A DNA stretch of 64,000 nt from Calliphora vicina (GCF_958450345.1 NC_088781.1:123640431-123704430); one strand, 5' to 3'; counted from the first letter of the stretch, positions 44,645 to 56,770 are shown. Program-made: numbers and translations. The notes: generated by a model from the sequence alone, not told the origin.

Positions 44645-44835
44645 ATTTCCATCTGTCTGTTGAAATCAACTTTCCGTAGCCCCCAAATAACCTACATATA
44701 TAATTGATATTCGATATTGCTCAACTTATATTGTTATTTAAAAATTAGAAAATCGGCTTACAAATGACTGAGATATAATTACATAATGAAGGGCATAAAA
44801 GATTCGGTACAGCCGTCTATTGCACTCTTACTTGT
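44645..44835 (+). mobile_element. DINE subfamily A, 5' truncated
   Basis: GTCTGTTGAAATCAACTTTC, AAATGACTGAGATATAA, a shortened middle and the 3' hairpin ATTCGGTACAGCCGTCT with CACTCTTACTTGT at the end. Confidence 0.6.
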
Positions 44836-45927
44836 TTCAAAATATTTTCCTTTTCATTAAATAAAAGTTTTACTTTTATTTATTCATGAATTCAAGTTGA
44901 CTAGACACTCACTCATTTATTCAGCTTAGATTTATGATAATACTTTCATACGTGCTTTGTGAAGTACGACTATATAACATAGTGTCTAACCTTGCCGTAG
45001 GAGATTTAACTAACTGAGCAAACAATTTCATAACTATAGATATTTTGCACCTATAGCTATTGAATACAAAAACAAAATGTATTTACTTTTTTTCGCAACA
45101 AACAAATACATCATCATTGTATTACAATTTGTGAATAATAGAGTGCTGCACTTGTTATGGAACGGTCAGGTAGTTTCAAAATAAGCTTGTGGAAGGTGCA
45201 GAAAGATTTTTCCGGATAAAAGTACATAAATAATTAACATATTTTGCTGTTGTTCAATAGACATTCAATAGAGGATACCTGAACACACAAATATGAGGTT
45301 ATGTACACGACTTAATTGTATGGTTGTTTGAGCAACAGGAAGAACAAACTTTTTCATAATCAATATAAAAAAATTATATAAAAATAATTAAATTTAAAAT
45401 AACGATAATACATTTCAACAATGATTTTCCTTCCTCGAAAACTTCAACATATTTAAGTACAATCGATAACATGTTTATAACTTTATATTTATTTTTTTAT
45501 GCTCCGTATAGTTTTCGTTTACTTGCAGTTGCAGTTAAAATAAACAATTTTACAAAATTTTAAAGAAATTTAAAAAATTGTTCATAAGATTTTCCAGCCA
45601 TTCATTGAATGAATGAAATCGTTGTCTTTCATTAAAAGCCTTATCTGTGGGTCATTAAAAATAACAGCTATACGATTTTCTGTACTCAAACCTGGAAACT
45701 TTCTTGAAAGAAAGCAAAAAATGGACCAGCCCTAATTTGATGTGTAATGTACGCAAAATGATGTTATCTCTGGAAATCAAAGGCGGGTTTATAACATCAT
45801 GTTTTCTTTAAGAATTCAGTCTTTCCTGATCCAATGGTCATGTTTTGGTCTGCTGCCTCATAAACTGATGAAATATGGAAACTTAGTGTACCCACTTTGT
45901 TCACCTAACAAGAAAGTAACCATTTTT
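44836..45927. other. AT-rich spacer, nothing recognised
   Basis: No supported gene or repeat. Confidence 0.4.
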
Positions 45928-47188
45928 ATTCCCTTCACCTTCGTGAGAAGGGTATATATAAGTTTGTCATTCCGTTTATAATTTTCACAATAAAATTTTC
46001 CGACCCTATAAAGTATTGTTACGAAATTGTACTTGAATTCAAATATAACGATTTTAAGGGCTGATTTAAAAGTCGCATAATGCTTTCAAATAACAGTGCT
46101 GTAATGGCAGACTGTAACATATCTGTGGGCATTGTTAAATAAAAGCTTTCAGTTGATTTGATCGTAAGTTGGCAACGCTGTATTCGAATATTCAGTTAAA
46201 GAACATTGTAGAAAGTACACCACATATGGCGTATGATCTAGAATATTCGAACTTTGACAGTTAAAGAGCTTTCTAGATGGTAATGCAGTGTTATAAATAG
46301 TGGCAGAGGTTGCAGTCGAGAGTGAGTTTATCAGAGACGCTGTTCGAATAAACATCAACTTAGTGTCTTAAAGTGTGTTGTGTTTTTCAAGTAAATTCGT
46401 GTACATTATAAATTGTGTCTGTATTTCTGAGAATTTATAAACGTGTATAAAAAACATTGAGTGGCTATTTAATTCTGTTGTTGTTGTACATTTTAAAGAA
46501 ATAAAGAGTTGTTACAATTTTCAAACTACTAAACGGCTTTTATTTGCAATCAAAAGTATCCGGTTTATTTAAAGGAAATAAACCAGCGTTTTGAAAAGGT
46601 TAAAACGTAATAGTATATATATTCTGGATCCTTATAGATAGCGGAGTCGATTAAGCCATGACCGTCTGTCTGTCTGTCCGTCTGTTTGTTGAAATCAATT
46701 TTCTGAAGACCCTAGATAACTTCGGGATCCGAATCTTCAATAATTCTGTCAGACATGCTTACGAGAAGTTTCCTATTTAAAATCCACAAAGGGCTCAGAT
46801 ATGAGGAAAAAACCAGGACAACCTCGATTTTTTACCTATATCTGGATTACTAAGTCATTAATATAGCCAATATGGATATCTAATGATAGATATTTCAAAG
46901 ACCTCTGCCACGGCGTATATAAGACCATAGTAGGTTGGACCTACAATGGATCAAAATCGGAAAAAATATTTTTTAACCCAAATTTTTTTTTCACCAAAAA
47001 AATTTTTTTTTAAAACATTAAAAAAAACAAAAATTTTAAATAACAATTCGAAAAATTTTGTTTTCCAAAAAATGAAAAAAAAAATAAATTTTGTTTATCT
47101 AAAAATATTTAAAATTTGTGTGTTTGAAGTATAATTTGGTGATGGGTATATAGGATTCGGCACAGCCGAATATAGCTATCTTACTTGT
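45928..47188 (+). mobile_element. DINE subfamily A element split by a solo LTR
   Basis: 5' end CCCTTCACCTTCGTGAGAAG then AAGTTTGTCATTCCG up to CCGACCCTATAAAGTAT (46,016). It resumes after the LTR at 46,613 with GTATATATATTCTGGATCC, CGATTAAGCCATGACCGTC, and ends with hairpin ATTCGGCACAGCCGAAT (47,153-47,169) and CTATCTTACTTGT. Without the LTR it is about 660 bp. Confidence 0.85.
46017..46612 (+). mobile_element. Gypsy-like solo LTR with 4-bp TSD
   Basis: Starts TGTTACGAAATTG and ends AACGTAATA, imperfect inverted ends (the family end is CGTAACA, as the fragment at 14,335 shows). GTAT at 46,013-46,016 and 46,613-46,616 is a 4-bp target duplication, and removing the LTR restores the DINE sequence AAAGTATATATATTC. 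TATAAATA at 46,292-46,299 and AATAAA at 46,500-46,505 mark a U3/R/U5 layout. No internal gag-pol sequence adjoins, so recombination between two LTRs is inferred. Confidence 0.85.
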
Positions 47189-47339
47189 TAAATGTAGATA
47201 TAGTTTTTTTGAAACAATATCTACATTTTTATACTCCTACTTTAATTTCGTAGAACGGCTTAGCTGTATGTTTATTACCAGTGTCTTATTTTCCATAAAC
47301 ATATTCCATTTATTGGCTTCGTATGATGTTTGGAACGCC
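47189..47339. other. Short spacer
   Basis: Nothing recognised. Confidence 0.4.
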
Positions 47340-47490
47340 AAAAAAATATTAGTCTAACACTTTTGAGTCGATTAAACGATGTCCGTCTGGCTGGCAGTCG
47401 ATGTAAACCTTGTGCGCGAAATACAGGTCCCAGTTTTGAAGACATTTCGATTAAATTTGGTACATACATTTTTTTCAGCCCAAGGACCTA
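47340..47490 (+). mobile_element. DINE subfamily B fragment
   Basis: AAAAATATTAGTCTAACAC, GAGTCGATTAAACGATGTCC, CTTGTGCGCGAAATACAGGT and TTGGTACATACATTTTTTTC follow the B head. 3' part missing. Confidence 0.6.
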
Positions 47491-48039
47491 TTCCCCATAC
47501 AACTTTCGTACCTTGAGTTAAGAAAGTTCTTTCTTTGAGTCTAAATGTTAGCAGTACATATTTATCATTCGAAAGGTCAAGGTCTCTTATCAAGTCACAT
47601 AAGGCATCTTGTGAAAAAAATTATGGCGTCGTTAACACTTCTAAATCGCTGTCATGTTTATCCGGAAAAAAAACTTCCACCAACTCTGTTTCCAACAAAT
47701 CTGATAGATGTTGATTAACAGGTGATGGTAAGTCGTCAGTAGAGGAATTTTCACAAACGATAAATGTGGATATGTGATTTTTCTATTATTCATACCATGT
47801 AATTTTACAACAAAAATTAGAAGTCCTTAAGGGCTAAACGTTAAAACTAACAAGGCATCAGCGGTTTTGACTTAAAAACACTTATCTGGTTGCCCGATTT
47901 GGTTAGTTGTTTTATTTTCTATAACTAGAAAATATCTGTTGTAAATTTCCCATTGCTAGAGGATAATGTATTTTCCAATTGTGGGCCGTATATAGGAGCT
48001 ATATATAACTATGGATCCATATTCACATGTGTATTTAAT
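47491..48039. other. Spacer with a short DINE remnant
   Basis: 47,978-48,015 (GGGCCGTATATAGGAGCTAT, ATGGATCC) resembles the minus-strand DINE internal repeat. Nothing else recognised. Confidence 0.35.
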
Positions 48040-48640
48040 AAAGGGTCTTCCAATAGGGACTTTCGAACTTTGACAGTTGATGGTGGCAATACTCTTCAAG
48101 CTACATCTGTCGAATTGGTTGTCACTATTCAGTTTGTTTTGTCAAAAAATAAAATTGTCGAATTTGGGATAATACTAATCCACATGATATCCATTAGCAT
48201 CCAATGCATCCCAAAAACGTCACTGTTAGGTGTGGATTTTGGACTGGCGTTGGCTAGGCTATCATTGTCAAGGTCGAAAGCTACAAGCTGATGATTATTA
48301 ACTTCTTGTGGCCTGCATTGCATGATATGTACACCAACGACATGTGGTTTCCACTGTACAGTGCTACGTGTCACACGCTCATGCCACATTTGACATTCTG
48401 TACGAGTGAATTAAGGGCGTGGTCTTCTATGTGTGGATGATGTGAACTGGTCATCGATATCGTGCGATTTGAACTCGTTAGATATTTTCTTATGGGGTTT
48501 TCTTAATTCGGAGGTCTATGCGAATAAGCCACAAACCACAGCGGCCCTCAAAGCTAACATAACCCATAACATCGGGAAAATTCTGCCGGACTTATGCGCG
48601 GGAGTCATAGACAATTCGGATTTGCATAAATAATGACATA
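48040..48640 (+). pseudogene. Tc1/mariner-superfamily transposase, 5' end joined to C-terminal half
   Basis: 48,045-48,150 is the family's 5' end (GGGTCTTCCAATAGGGACTT, GCTACATCTGTCGAATTG). 48,175-48,235 decays from an IH..S...I....PKTSLLGVDFG block. 48,340-48,400 has ATCHTLMPHLTF (from a GATCHTA..TIDLL motif). 48,433-48,633 is an open frame with SSISCDLNSLDIFLWGFLNS and KPQTTAALKANITHNIG. The N-terminal half of the transposase is deleted, and the family is the same as at 36,050. Confidence 0.7.
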
Positions 48641-49394
48641 TGCATTTCAAACAAAAAAATATTTGAATGACATCTCACGCTTTATTTTATTTAAATTTAC
48701 AGATAGGAAGCGATTAATGAAAGACCCTGTAAAAGGAATGGAAACAAACATAAAATATTTTAATATAGGTAAAGCAAGATTTTTTAAAAATTTTAGCTTT
48801 TATTTTGAAACCTTTTTACAATATAAATTACAATATACAATTGTTAGATATGACCTTCCATTCATCTTACTGCCGACATATGGATTCCGAGCCAAAAGAA
48901 CTGCTCATCTTTTGCAGGTCAAGAACGAATCAAGCCAATATCGCATACTCTGTTCCAAAGTGAAGAGTATCTCAAAGACAGCGTTCTGATTCGATCGAAA
49001 CAGATAGTAGTCGACTATAAGGCAAAAAAATTGGAAAAATGTAACTCCTAAGCGAATAGCCCGAATTTAATAAAATTTTCAATGGCTATAGAGGAGGTAT
49101 TGATGAGTTTATGTTTTGAATTTAGGTTTACAAAAAGGGGTCCGAGCCACAATACCCCAAAGTGGGCCACCTCGGGTATATAAAAAATTATCCCAAATTT
49201 TTGTTTGTGGTCCGATTTAAAAGAACATTGCTTTATCCATATATTACTCTAATAGCTTACGATTTATTCGCATTTGAAAAGTAAAATTTTATTTTTTACC
49301 TATCTTGGTCGGCTTTGTAAATAACGGATCCAATTTTTTGTCCACTATAGCTATGGGCTATTCATTTAGAAGTTACAGATTTATTTCCACCTGT
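48641..49394. other. Spacer, nothing recognised
   Basis: A 118-codon frame (48,633-48,989) contains Lys/Phe-rich AT-driven sequence without a motif. I do not support it as a gene. Confidence 0.35.
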
Positions 49395-50150
49395 TTTTCA
49401 GTTTCCTCTCTGTGGGTTGTCATGATGGAATATTACGGTTTCATGACTGGTCGCTTATTCTGGAAGTTTTTCGGTAAATGCTCTCTACAAATGAATCAAT
49501 TGTATTCGGCAAAGGTTCCCTGTGATGGTTTGATCAGATTTTAGCAGCTTATAATTCGGCTTCGCTGATCAGGCTTCACATACGATCTCTTACGTTTCGG
49601 TTTATATGTTGGATTCATTTTTCAGCGTTTAAGCATGATTTCGGACATGGTCTTTCAAGGTCTCTCGGCTTCAATTCGTATGGCACCCAATTTCCCTACT
49701 TTTGGATGATTCCTGCTGATTTTGCGAGCTCTTGTTGAGTTTTACAACAATCTTGATGGAGAATTTCTCCAATTCTTGGTCTTTAAACTTGTTTGTCCGG
49801 CCTGGACGATATTTGTCTTCCTTGTCAAAATCAACACTTCTAATTCTCACAAACCATCTCTCACATCGATGAAACACATTCACCATAAGCTTTGGTGAGC
49901 AATCGGTCTGCTTCAGCGGCACTTTCAAATGTTCAAATTAAAGAAGTAAAGCCAAACTTCACGCATATGACAATTCGTTGGTACACAATTTGACACATGC
50001 AAAGTAAACCAAACAATTTTTTATTGTTTACACTATAATGTTCAATAATTAAGTGCAAATAAATGACAGATATGTACTCATCAAAATGAGGTAAAAGTTA
50101 TTAAAAACATAAACTGTATTCAAAAGATACGCCATTAGTTGTAGATTCCG
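49395..50150 (-). pseudogene. mariner remnant (copy 4), internally deleted
   Basis: Minus strand: KQTDCSPKLMVNVFHRCERW, FVRIRSVDFDKEDKY, KFKDQELEKF (N-terminal DNA-binding domain), a region with KRKR-type sequence around 49,590, and a short segment near 49,425-49,460 matching the FHHDNA block. The middle of the catalytic domain is deleted. The 5' untranslated end (about 50,000-50,150) supplies the empty site for the hAT at 29,962. Confidence 0.75.
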
Positions 50151-50192
50151 CATTTTTAAGTCATATATCCAATAGAAACCATGTACAAGCAA

Positions 50193-50408
50193 TTCTAACC
50201 ATGTGAAAAGAAAAACTATTTAAATAACTTTAATACAAAATATATTATCACTAAACATTTACCTGAACTAGAATTAGAACCTGAACAAGAACCAGAACTA
50301 GATATTGAAATAGAATATAATATAATACTTACATTATTACTTGATAAAAATAAAATAAGTATTTATAAAAATTATAAATTTCTAATATTTGTTTATTGTT
50401 TATAACAA
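50193..50408 (+). repeat. Degenerate GAANNN hexamer run
   Basis: About 50,266-50,320 reads as successive hexamers GAACTA, GAATTA, GAACCT, GAACAA, GAACCA, GAACTA. A frame without ATG gives LPELELEPEQEPELDIEIE. It shares GAACTAGAA-like sequence with the complement of the 38-kb satellite unit. Probably simple-sequence drift rather than a gene. Confidence 0.35.
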
Positions 50409-51043
50409 TACTGGCTGTGTTTTAAACATGGGATATATTTATAAATGAAGAAAATTGTATAATTTTTTTTATTGTTCTTTTATACCCTCCACCACCATAG
50501 GTGGTGAATGAGGGTATACATAAGTTTGTCATTCCGTGTATAGCATTGAGAAATATTCATCTGAGATCCAACAAAGTATATATATTATTGCTCCTTATGA
50601 AATTCTAAGTCGATTGAGCCATGTCCGTCTGTCTGTCGGTCTGTCCGTCTTTGTAAAACACGCTCACGTCGAAAATAGACATACAAAATTGGTAAACTTG
50701 CAAGAAAACGGTTTATTATTGTCCTAAACCGTTTGGTATTGAAAATCAGCAAAATCGGTATAGTGGAAACAAAGTTATGAATTAAAATGTGGGACAACCT
50801 CAAAAAAAAAAAATTGATAATTTTCAAATCTTTGTGGTCATTTTTGTAAATATATTGCAGCTAATATCATAAAATTTTGCAATCGCTACTTTTATGATAA
50901 AAGGAGTAATTCTGGTGAAAATTATAAGAATCGGAATATGGTTCTATGCTCTATAAATGCCTACATAATAGGAATATCCATACAAAGTTTCGTTGTAAAA
51001 AAAATTTTATTACAAAATTTTTCGTGGATCGGCCCATATCTGA

Positions 51044-52205
51044 CCATAGCCCCCATATAAAGTACACTTCCGAAAATCTCTTAAATAAGCATAACTTTCT
51101 TATCAATGTCGCTATCAAGTTGAAATTCGACATAAATAATCCCCATATATACCAAAATCTCCGTACCTAATTCTATGAAGATCGGCCGATAATTGGTTAT
51201 AGCTCCCATGTAAGGAACACTTCCGAAAAACACAACAACCTACATAAATATCTAAAAAATATCAATATCAAAACAAAATTTTACATAGATCCATAATTTA
51301 TACTTAGAAATCATACTACAGGATTTTGTGAATATGGGTCCATATTTGACCATAGCTCCCATATAAGGTCCACTTCCAAAAATCAGTTAAGTACTCATAA
51401 ATCTCGTATAAATATCTTTATCATGCTAAAATTCGACAAAAATAATACTCATATACATAGATAGATGGCCGATAATTGGTCATAGCTCCCCTATAAGGCC
51501 CATTTCCGAAAAAGATATTAACCTTAAAAAATATTTAAAACATATCGATGTCAAAATGTAATTACGCACAGATCGGTAATTTGTATCCAGTACTTCTGGA
51601 TTTTGTGAATATCGGTCCATATTTAACCATATCCCCCATATAAGGTTCACTCCCGAAAATGACTAAAAACCTCATAAATTTGTTACAAATATAGTAATCA
51701 TGTTGAAATTCGAAACAAATTTATTCAATATATACAAAAATCGATGTATCAAATTTTATGATGATAGGCCCATAATTGGTCATAGCCTCCATATAAGAAT
51801 CACTTCAGGAAAACACATTAACCTGCACAAATATCCAAAAAAATCTATTCTGATCAATATTTTTACACCGATCAGTAATTTGTATCCAAGAATCGTACTA
51901 TAAGTTTTTTTAAATATTGGTCCATAATTCGGCATAGCTTTCATAGAAGGTCCACTCTTATTAATAGCGTTGTTTATATGAAATTCTACAAAATAGCCCT
52001 CAAACACTTAGGACCATAATAGGTCATAGCAGCCATATATTAAACCAAAATAGTACACATATCAGTAATTTATATTCGAAAATTATAATTCTGAATTGTG
52101 TGAATATTGGTCCATAATTGGCCACATCTCTCATATAAATACATAAAAATCACGTTAAAATATTTTATGACAATCGATTCTTAATAGATCATAGCTCCCA
52201 CATAA
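51044..52205 (+). repeat. Internal tandem array of CATAGCTCCCATATAAG units
   Basis: The unit core (C)CATAGCTCCCATATAAGG plus CCACTTCCGAAAA recurs at about 51,044, 51,199, 51,351, 51,481, 51,628, 51,781, 51,933, 52,024, 52,121 and 52,190. Spacing is about 130-157 bp in the first seven and shorter afterwards. Two alternating flanks (TTTTGTGAATATNGGTCCAT and GATCGGCCGATAATTGG) indicate a ~300-bp higher-order unit. Confidence 0.7.
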
Positions 52206-52259
52206 GACCCACAACCAAAAATTTTGAAATTTGTCTAAATATATTTGTATACCCTTTTT

Positions 52260-52975
52260 TATACCCTTCACCTTCGTGAGAAGGGTATATATAAGTTTGT
52301 CATTCCGTTTGTAATTTCTACATTTTTCATTTCCGACCCTATAAAGTATACATATTCTGGATCCTTATAGATAGCGGAGTCGATTAAGCCATGTCCGTCT
52401 GTTAGTTGAAATAAATTTTCTGAAAACCCCAGATATCTTCGGGATCCAAATCTTCAATAATTCTGTCAGAGATGCTTTCGAAAAGTTTGCTATTTAAAAT
52501 CAGCAAAATCCGTCCATAAATAACAGAGATATGAGCAAAAAACCGGGACAACCTCGATTTTTGACCTATATATGGATTACTAAGTCATTAATATATACAT
52601 TATGGATATCTAATGATAGATATTTCAAAGACATTTGCAACGACGTATATAAGACCATAGTAAGTTGGACCTACAATGGGTCAAAATCGGGAAAAAAAAT
52701 TTGAACCCGGATTTTTTTTTTCAAAAAAAAAAAATTTTACCCGAATTTTTTTTTTCAAAAAAAAAAAATTTTTTTAAATTTAAAAAAAAAAAAAAATTTA
52801 ATTTAAATTTAAAAAAAAAAACAATAACAATCGAAAATTTTTTTTTCCAAAAAATGAAAAAAACAACTAAAAAAAAATTAAATTTTGTTTAATTAAAAAT
52901 ATTTAAAATTTTGAAGTATAATTTGGTGTAGGGTATATAATATTCGGCACAGCCGAATATAGCACTCTTACTTGT
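52260..52975 (+). mobile_element. DINE subfamily A nested in a larger DINE
   Basis: Complete: TATACCCTTCACCTTCGTGA 5' hairpin, TTTGTCATTCCGTTTGTAAT, CGATTAAGCCATGTCCGTCT, ACCTACAATGGGTCAAAATC, poly-A/T runs, 3' hairpin ATTCGGCACAGCCGAAT and GCACTCTTACTTGT. Same orientation as the host element. Confidence 0.85.
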
Positions 52976-53260
52976 TTATACTCTGTTTCTTCACTTGATG
53001 TTAAAAGGGAAAAATGTTGATCCAAACGTATTAACTAATTATTAAGTATATAAATTGTTAAATTTCATATGTTCTAATAGGAATTTCAATTATAAATTGC
53101 TGAATTAGATAAAATTTTTTGTACGTTTGAAATAAAATATCGTCTGCTTAAACTAGTCTTTCTAACTTCCAATTGTGATATTATTTCAGTTGTTATACCA
53201 TCATATTTAGGTGGAGGGTATTTAAGATTCGGCACAGCCGAATATAGTACTCTTAATTGT

Positions 53261-54257
53261 TTTTGCTTATAAAAATAAAATCAAAGTAAATTTTACGAGC
53301 ATACATTTACCTCCCACTTACGCTGAATTGTGTGTTTTATCTTATTTGACTAAATTCTTAAGGAAATGGTAAGCTTTTAAATGTATTCACTCACATAGAT
53401 ATAAATAAAGTGCATGATTTAATATGAGGTATGAGTAGTTTGTGTGTGAATATGATTGTGTGTTTGTCACATTGTTTTGCGAAATTGCAGCCATGGTGAT
53501 TAAGTTCCTAAGGAATAGCATGAATTATTTTGCCATATTTTGCAATTATACATGTCTTATTTAAATATAGTAAGATTTATAAATTCGAAAAGTACTAAAA
53601 TAGTGATTTAAACCAAAATTTCTATACACTACAAAACTTGGAATTATCTAATTGAGGTCAAATATCAGTTTTAAATAAAACAAACATTTGGAATATTTCT
53701 ATTAATTAGGCAATATGTTAAGATTATTTGTTTTTACCTGTAAAATATACATGTGTATACATTCAATTTCTTAATGCCACTTATTTACTTTAAGCGTAAA
53801 TAGTTTTAGCTGATTCACGCTTCAATACATTACTTTCCGCTTTAATATTCCCTTTGCACAAAGACCTGTACCAATTTGCAGCAATTTTCGTGTATATGCG
53901 AGTGAGTATTAATCAAATTGAAATCCATTTCAAACAAAATTTTCATTAATTTTAACCACATTGTGGTCAGTTTGTTTTTACGCTAGTATTTCTACACTAA
54001 CAATTTCACCCTCACTCTCCGGTTCTCTCGTTTGCCTTTACCACCACCATGGTATGTTGCAGTGTTTAAACTAAATGTGTGCACACTGTACAATATGAAA
54101 TCTGATATGTGCTGATATCTTTTAAGTACTTTAACAATGTTAGTGTATAAATACATACATATATGCAAGTACTTATATGTGTGTGTGTATGAATGTGTTA
54201 CTCACACATAACATAAAACAGTTAAACACGTGGGTATATGTATTTACGTATGTATAT
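53261..54257. other. AT-rich spacer, nothing recognised
   Basis: No supported gene. A GTGTGTGTATG simple tract lies at about 54,180. Confidence 0.4.
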
Positions 54258-54379
54258 TAGGGTGGCATTAATTTTACACTTTTTGAATCTTGGATGCTCC
54301 CAAGATCTAAAATTGTTCTCCGTCATCCAAAAACCAAATAACGAACACCGTTTCTGTATGTGATACCATTGATTAGCAG

Positions 54380-55686
54380 TCTCAAAGGAATAAAATCTTT
54401 ATTTCTTGACGGAATATCTGCTGAGTTCTTGAAGCCCGACCCACATACGAGTGCTGAAATACTACTGTCGATCATTCGTACATTCTGGGAGAGCGAAATT
54501 CTCGACTGAGGGCTTGATTATAAATATACCAAAAAAAAGGGCGATCTCACGGACCCTAACAACTGGCGGGGCATTACTCTACCATGCGTGTTTAATAAGG
54601 TAATAGCCCAGATAATTTCCAAAAGGATTTCCGACAGGGTAACACCAACTCTACGGCAAGAACAAGTTTGATTCAGACCCCATAAGTACAACATCGTCCA
54701 CATAAACAGCCTACTTTTTATTGTCAAAATACAAACAATCTTCGAGAAGGCCTTGGCATGTAGGAGAATACCACTCAAACTTATACGCCTTATGAAAAGC
54801 TTATACCGTAATGCCTCTTGTAGGATAAAACATGGCAAATTTGCTGAGGGAAACTGTGAGAGTTTGGATAGGTGTCCGACAGGGATGTGTCCTGTCACCA
54901 CTTCTATTTAATAATGTTCTGGACACGATCCTTGGAAGAGCCTCGATAACGGCAAGGGGATATTGTGGGGATTGCAGAGTCGCCTAAACGATCTTGATTA
55001 TGCTACGATATTTGTTTACTGGCTCTCACAGCTACTCAGATCTCGCGGCGAACATACGAAGCGTAACGTTGGCAGCGGATTCAGCAGGTTTGAAAATAAA
55101 TGCAACTTCCCGGGATTTATTTGCAATTGGTGTAAGCGAAATAATAGATATCAGCCAATTTTGCTATCTTGGAAGCATTATATATACGAACGGGGGATCG
55201 GGTGAGGACATCGACAATCGCTTGCAGAAGGTACGCCAAACATATGGGAGATCACAGTCTTTATCTCTGCGTACGAAAACAGCAATCTTCTATGCCAATG
55301 TTAAATCTACCCTTTTAACATCGAAACATGAAACGCTGTCACTCGTGATATACGAAAAATGCAAGTTTTCGCTGTCTTCGCAATATAAAGCGTGTATTCT
55401 GGCCGAGAACCATATGTAGTCACACAAAATGCTACTGATGGAGATAAGGAGACGTTAATGTCGTTGAATCGGCCACACCCTTAGAAGGCAGCCTAATGAC
55501 ATCACTAGAACTGCCATAGATTGGAACCCGCAATGGAACAGAAGAAGGGGACGCCAAGCTCATACATGGTGAAGGCAGATTGAAGCCGAAGTAAATATCA
55601 CTGAGAATAGTTGAGGATAAGTGAAGGCATTAGCACAAAATATAGAGATATTCAAACATTTTATTGAGGCCCTATGCTCCTTGTAA
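54380..55686 (+). pseudogene. LINE reverse transcriptase carcass
   Basis: Fragments in order: DPNNWRGITLPCVFNKVIAQ (RT start), NASCRIKHGKFAEG with a frame-shifted GVRQGCVLSPLLF equivalent, LDYAT at about 54,990 where YADD is expected (a 2-bp loss shifts the frame), then a 141-codon frame with LKINATSRDLFAI, FCYLGSIIYTNGGSGEDIDN and VKSTLLTSKHET. The C-terminal tail has IGHTLRRQPNDITR, AIDWNPQWNRRRGRQAHTWW and EALCSL then stop at 55,684. Same general LINE type as 7,930. Confidence 0.8.
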
Positions 55687-55789
55687 AAACGAAGGGAACT
55701 TATACTATATATATAAGAGTGTTGTATCTTGATAACAAATTATCATGAAAGGAGAATACTCTACTACACTGGCAGAAACTCTATTTGTA

Positions 55790-56770
55790 AGAATTAGGGA
55801 ATACGACCAGGCATGGTAAACTGGATTTACACATTGGTTGTAAGGCCCATTATTACAATATGGTTGCACTGTTTGCTGAGAGGCAATGAGAAAAAGTAAT
55901 TATAGGAAGATACTCAGTTAAGTTCAGAGAAGTGCTTCTATAAGCATAACTGATGCCATCGGTAGCACACTCCAGGCAGCATTGGATATATTCTCTAACT
56001 TATTGCCAATTGTGGACTATGTGGCATGTGTGTCGGCTAGGAACTTGCTTAGACTCTTTGAGTCTTCTCTGGTAAAACAAAGTCTTCTCTGGACCATAGG
56101 TCAATGACTTTAGATTTCGGTATTTCACCTCCAATTGTGTTACGAAGTAGGGACGAGTATAGTTTTCACTTATGGGTCCAGAATTGAATCTGGCACGGGA
56201 GCCTGAGTTTATGGAGTAGATGAGGACATCAAAGTGTCGTAAAGACCTCCAGACCAATGCAGCGTCTTCCATACGTCTTCCGATCTGTAAATAGACAATT
56301 TATGTAGATATAGTCAGGCAGCATCGAGAGCTTTGTAATGTCATATGGTATATCGAGAATAGTGCTCAACTATAAGAGGACTCTAGAATCGGTACTTCAA
56401 CTTTACACAATCAGATTGTGTTGGGTACCGTGGAATTGTAACATACAGGGATATGAGATAACAGATGAAGTGGCCAGACGGCGTTCGGTTCTGGACTTAT
56501 TAATAATCCCTATTAATAAGTCCAGAAAGGTTAAAACTCCTATATGCAACTACTATAGGTTGATCTTCGAAAAATTCCGTTACTCTACGAACCAATCTTT
56601 GTGTAGTTGGATGAATTGCAGGGTCTCCAAGGCTATTTGGAAATAATTGGATGCAAATAAAACTAGAATACTACAATACTAGTATTGGGAATTAAAGGAT
56701 TAAATATATGTTGAGCTGGGGGATACAGCTAGATGTGATCTAGAAAATCTATTAAGCTTTAGCAGGGGAA
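55790..56770 (+). pseudogene. LINE C-terminal fragment with RNase H
   Basis: Plus-strand pieces: VVRPIIT.YGC (RT thumb), VQRSASISITDAIGSTLQAA (connection), GSRIESGTGA at about 56,180 (RNase H first strand, from a TDGS motif now broken), WVPWNCNIQGYEITDEVARR at about 56,425-56,480 (RNase H C-terminal 'VPGH..I.GNE.AD' block), then CNYYRLIFEKFRY. Many stops. Same family as 62,515-64,000. Confidence 0.7.

Larger units (their letters stand above)
50481..53260 (+). mobile_element. Large DINE subfamily A element with internal ~150-bp repeats
   Basis: 5' end TATACCCTCCACCACCATAG with inverted GGTGGTGAATGAGGGTATA, then AAGTTTGTCATTCCGTG, TCGATTGAGCCATGTCCGTC; 3' end GTGGAGGGTATTTAAGATTC, hairpin ATTCGGCACAGCCGAAT (53,228-53,244) and TACTCTTAATTGT. 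Net of the nested copy it is about 2.06 kb, roughly twice its relative at 3,069-4,047; the excess is the internal repeat array. Confidence 0.8.

Noticed and set aside
47953..48291. 112-codon frame as an intact gene
   Set aside because: It crosses a DINE remnant and a transposon 5' end. A fusion of repeat debris.
48633..48989. 118-codon frame as a gene
   Set aside because: Lys/Phe-rich AT-driven composition, no motif and no promoter. Starts at the end of a transposase fragment.
50536..50827. Short frames on both strands in a DINE head
   Set aside because: The same peptides recur wherever the DINE head occurs (e.g. 3,744-4,023). Repeat translation, not genes.
56000..56272. 90-codon minus-strand frame
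   Set aside because: Antisense shadow of the plus-strand LINE RNase H region.
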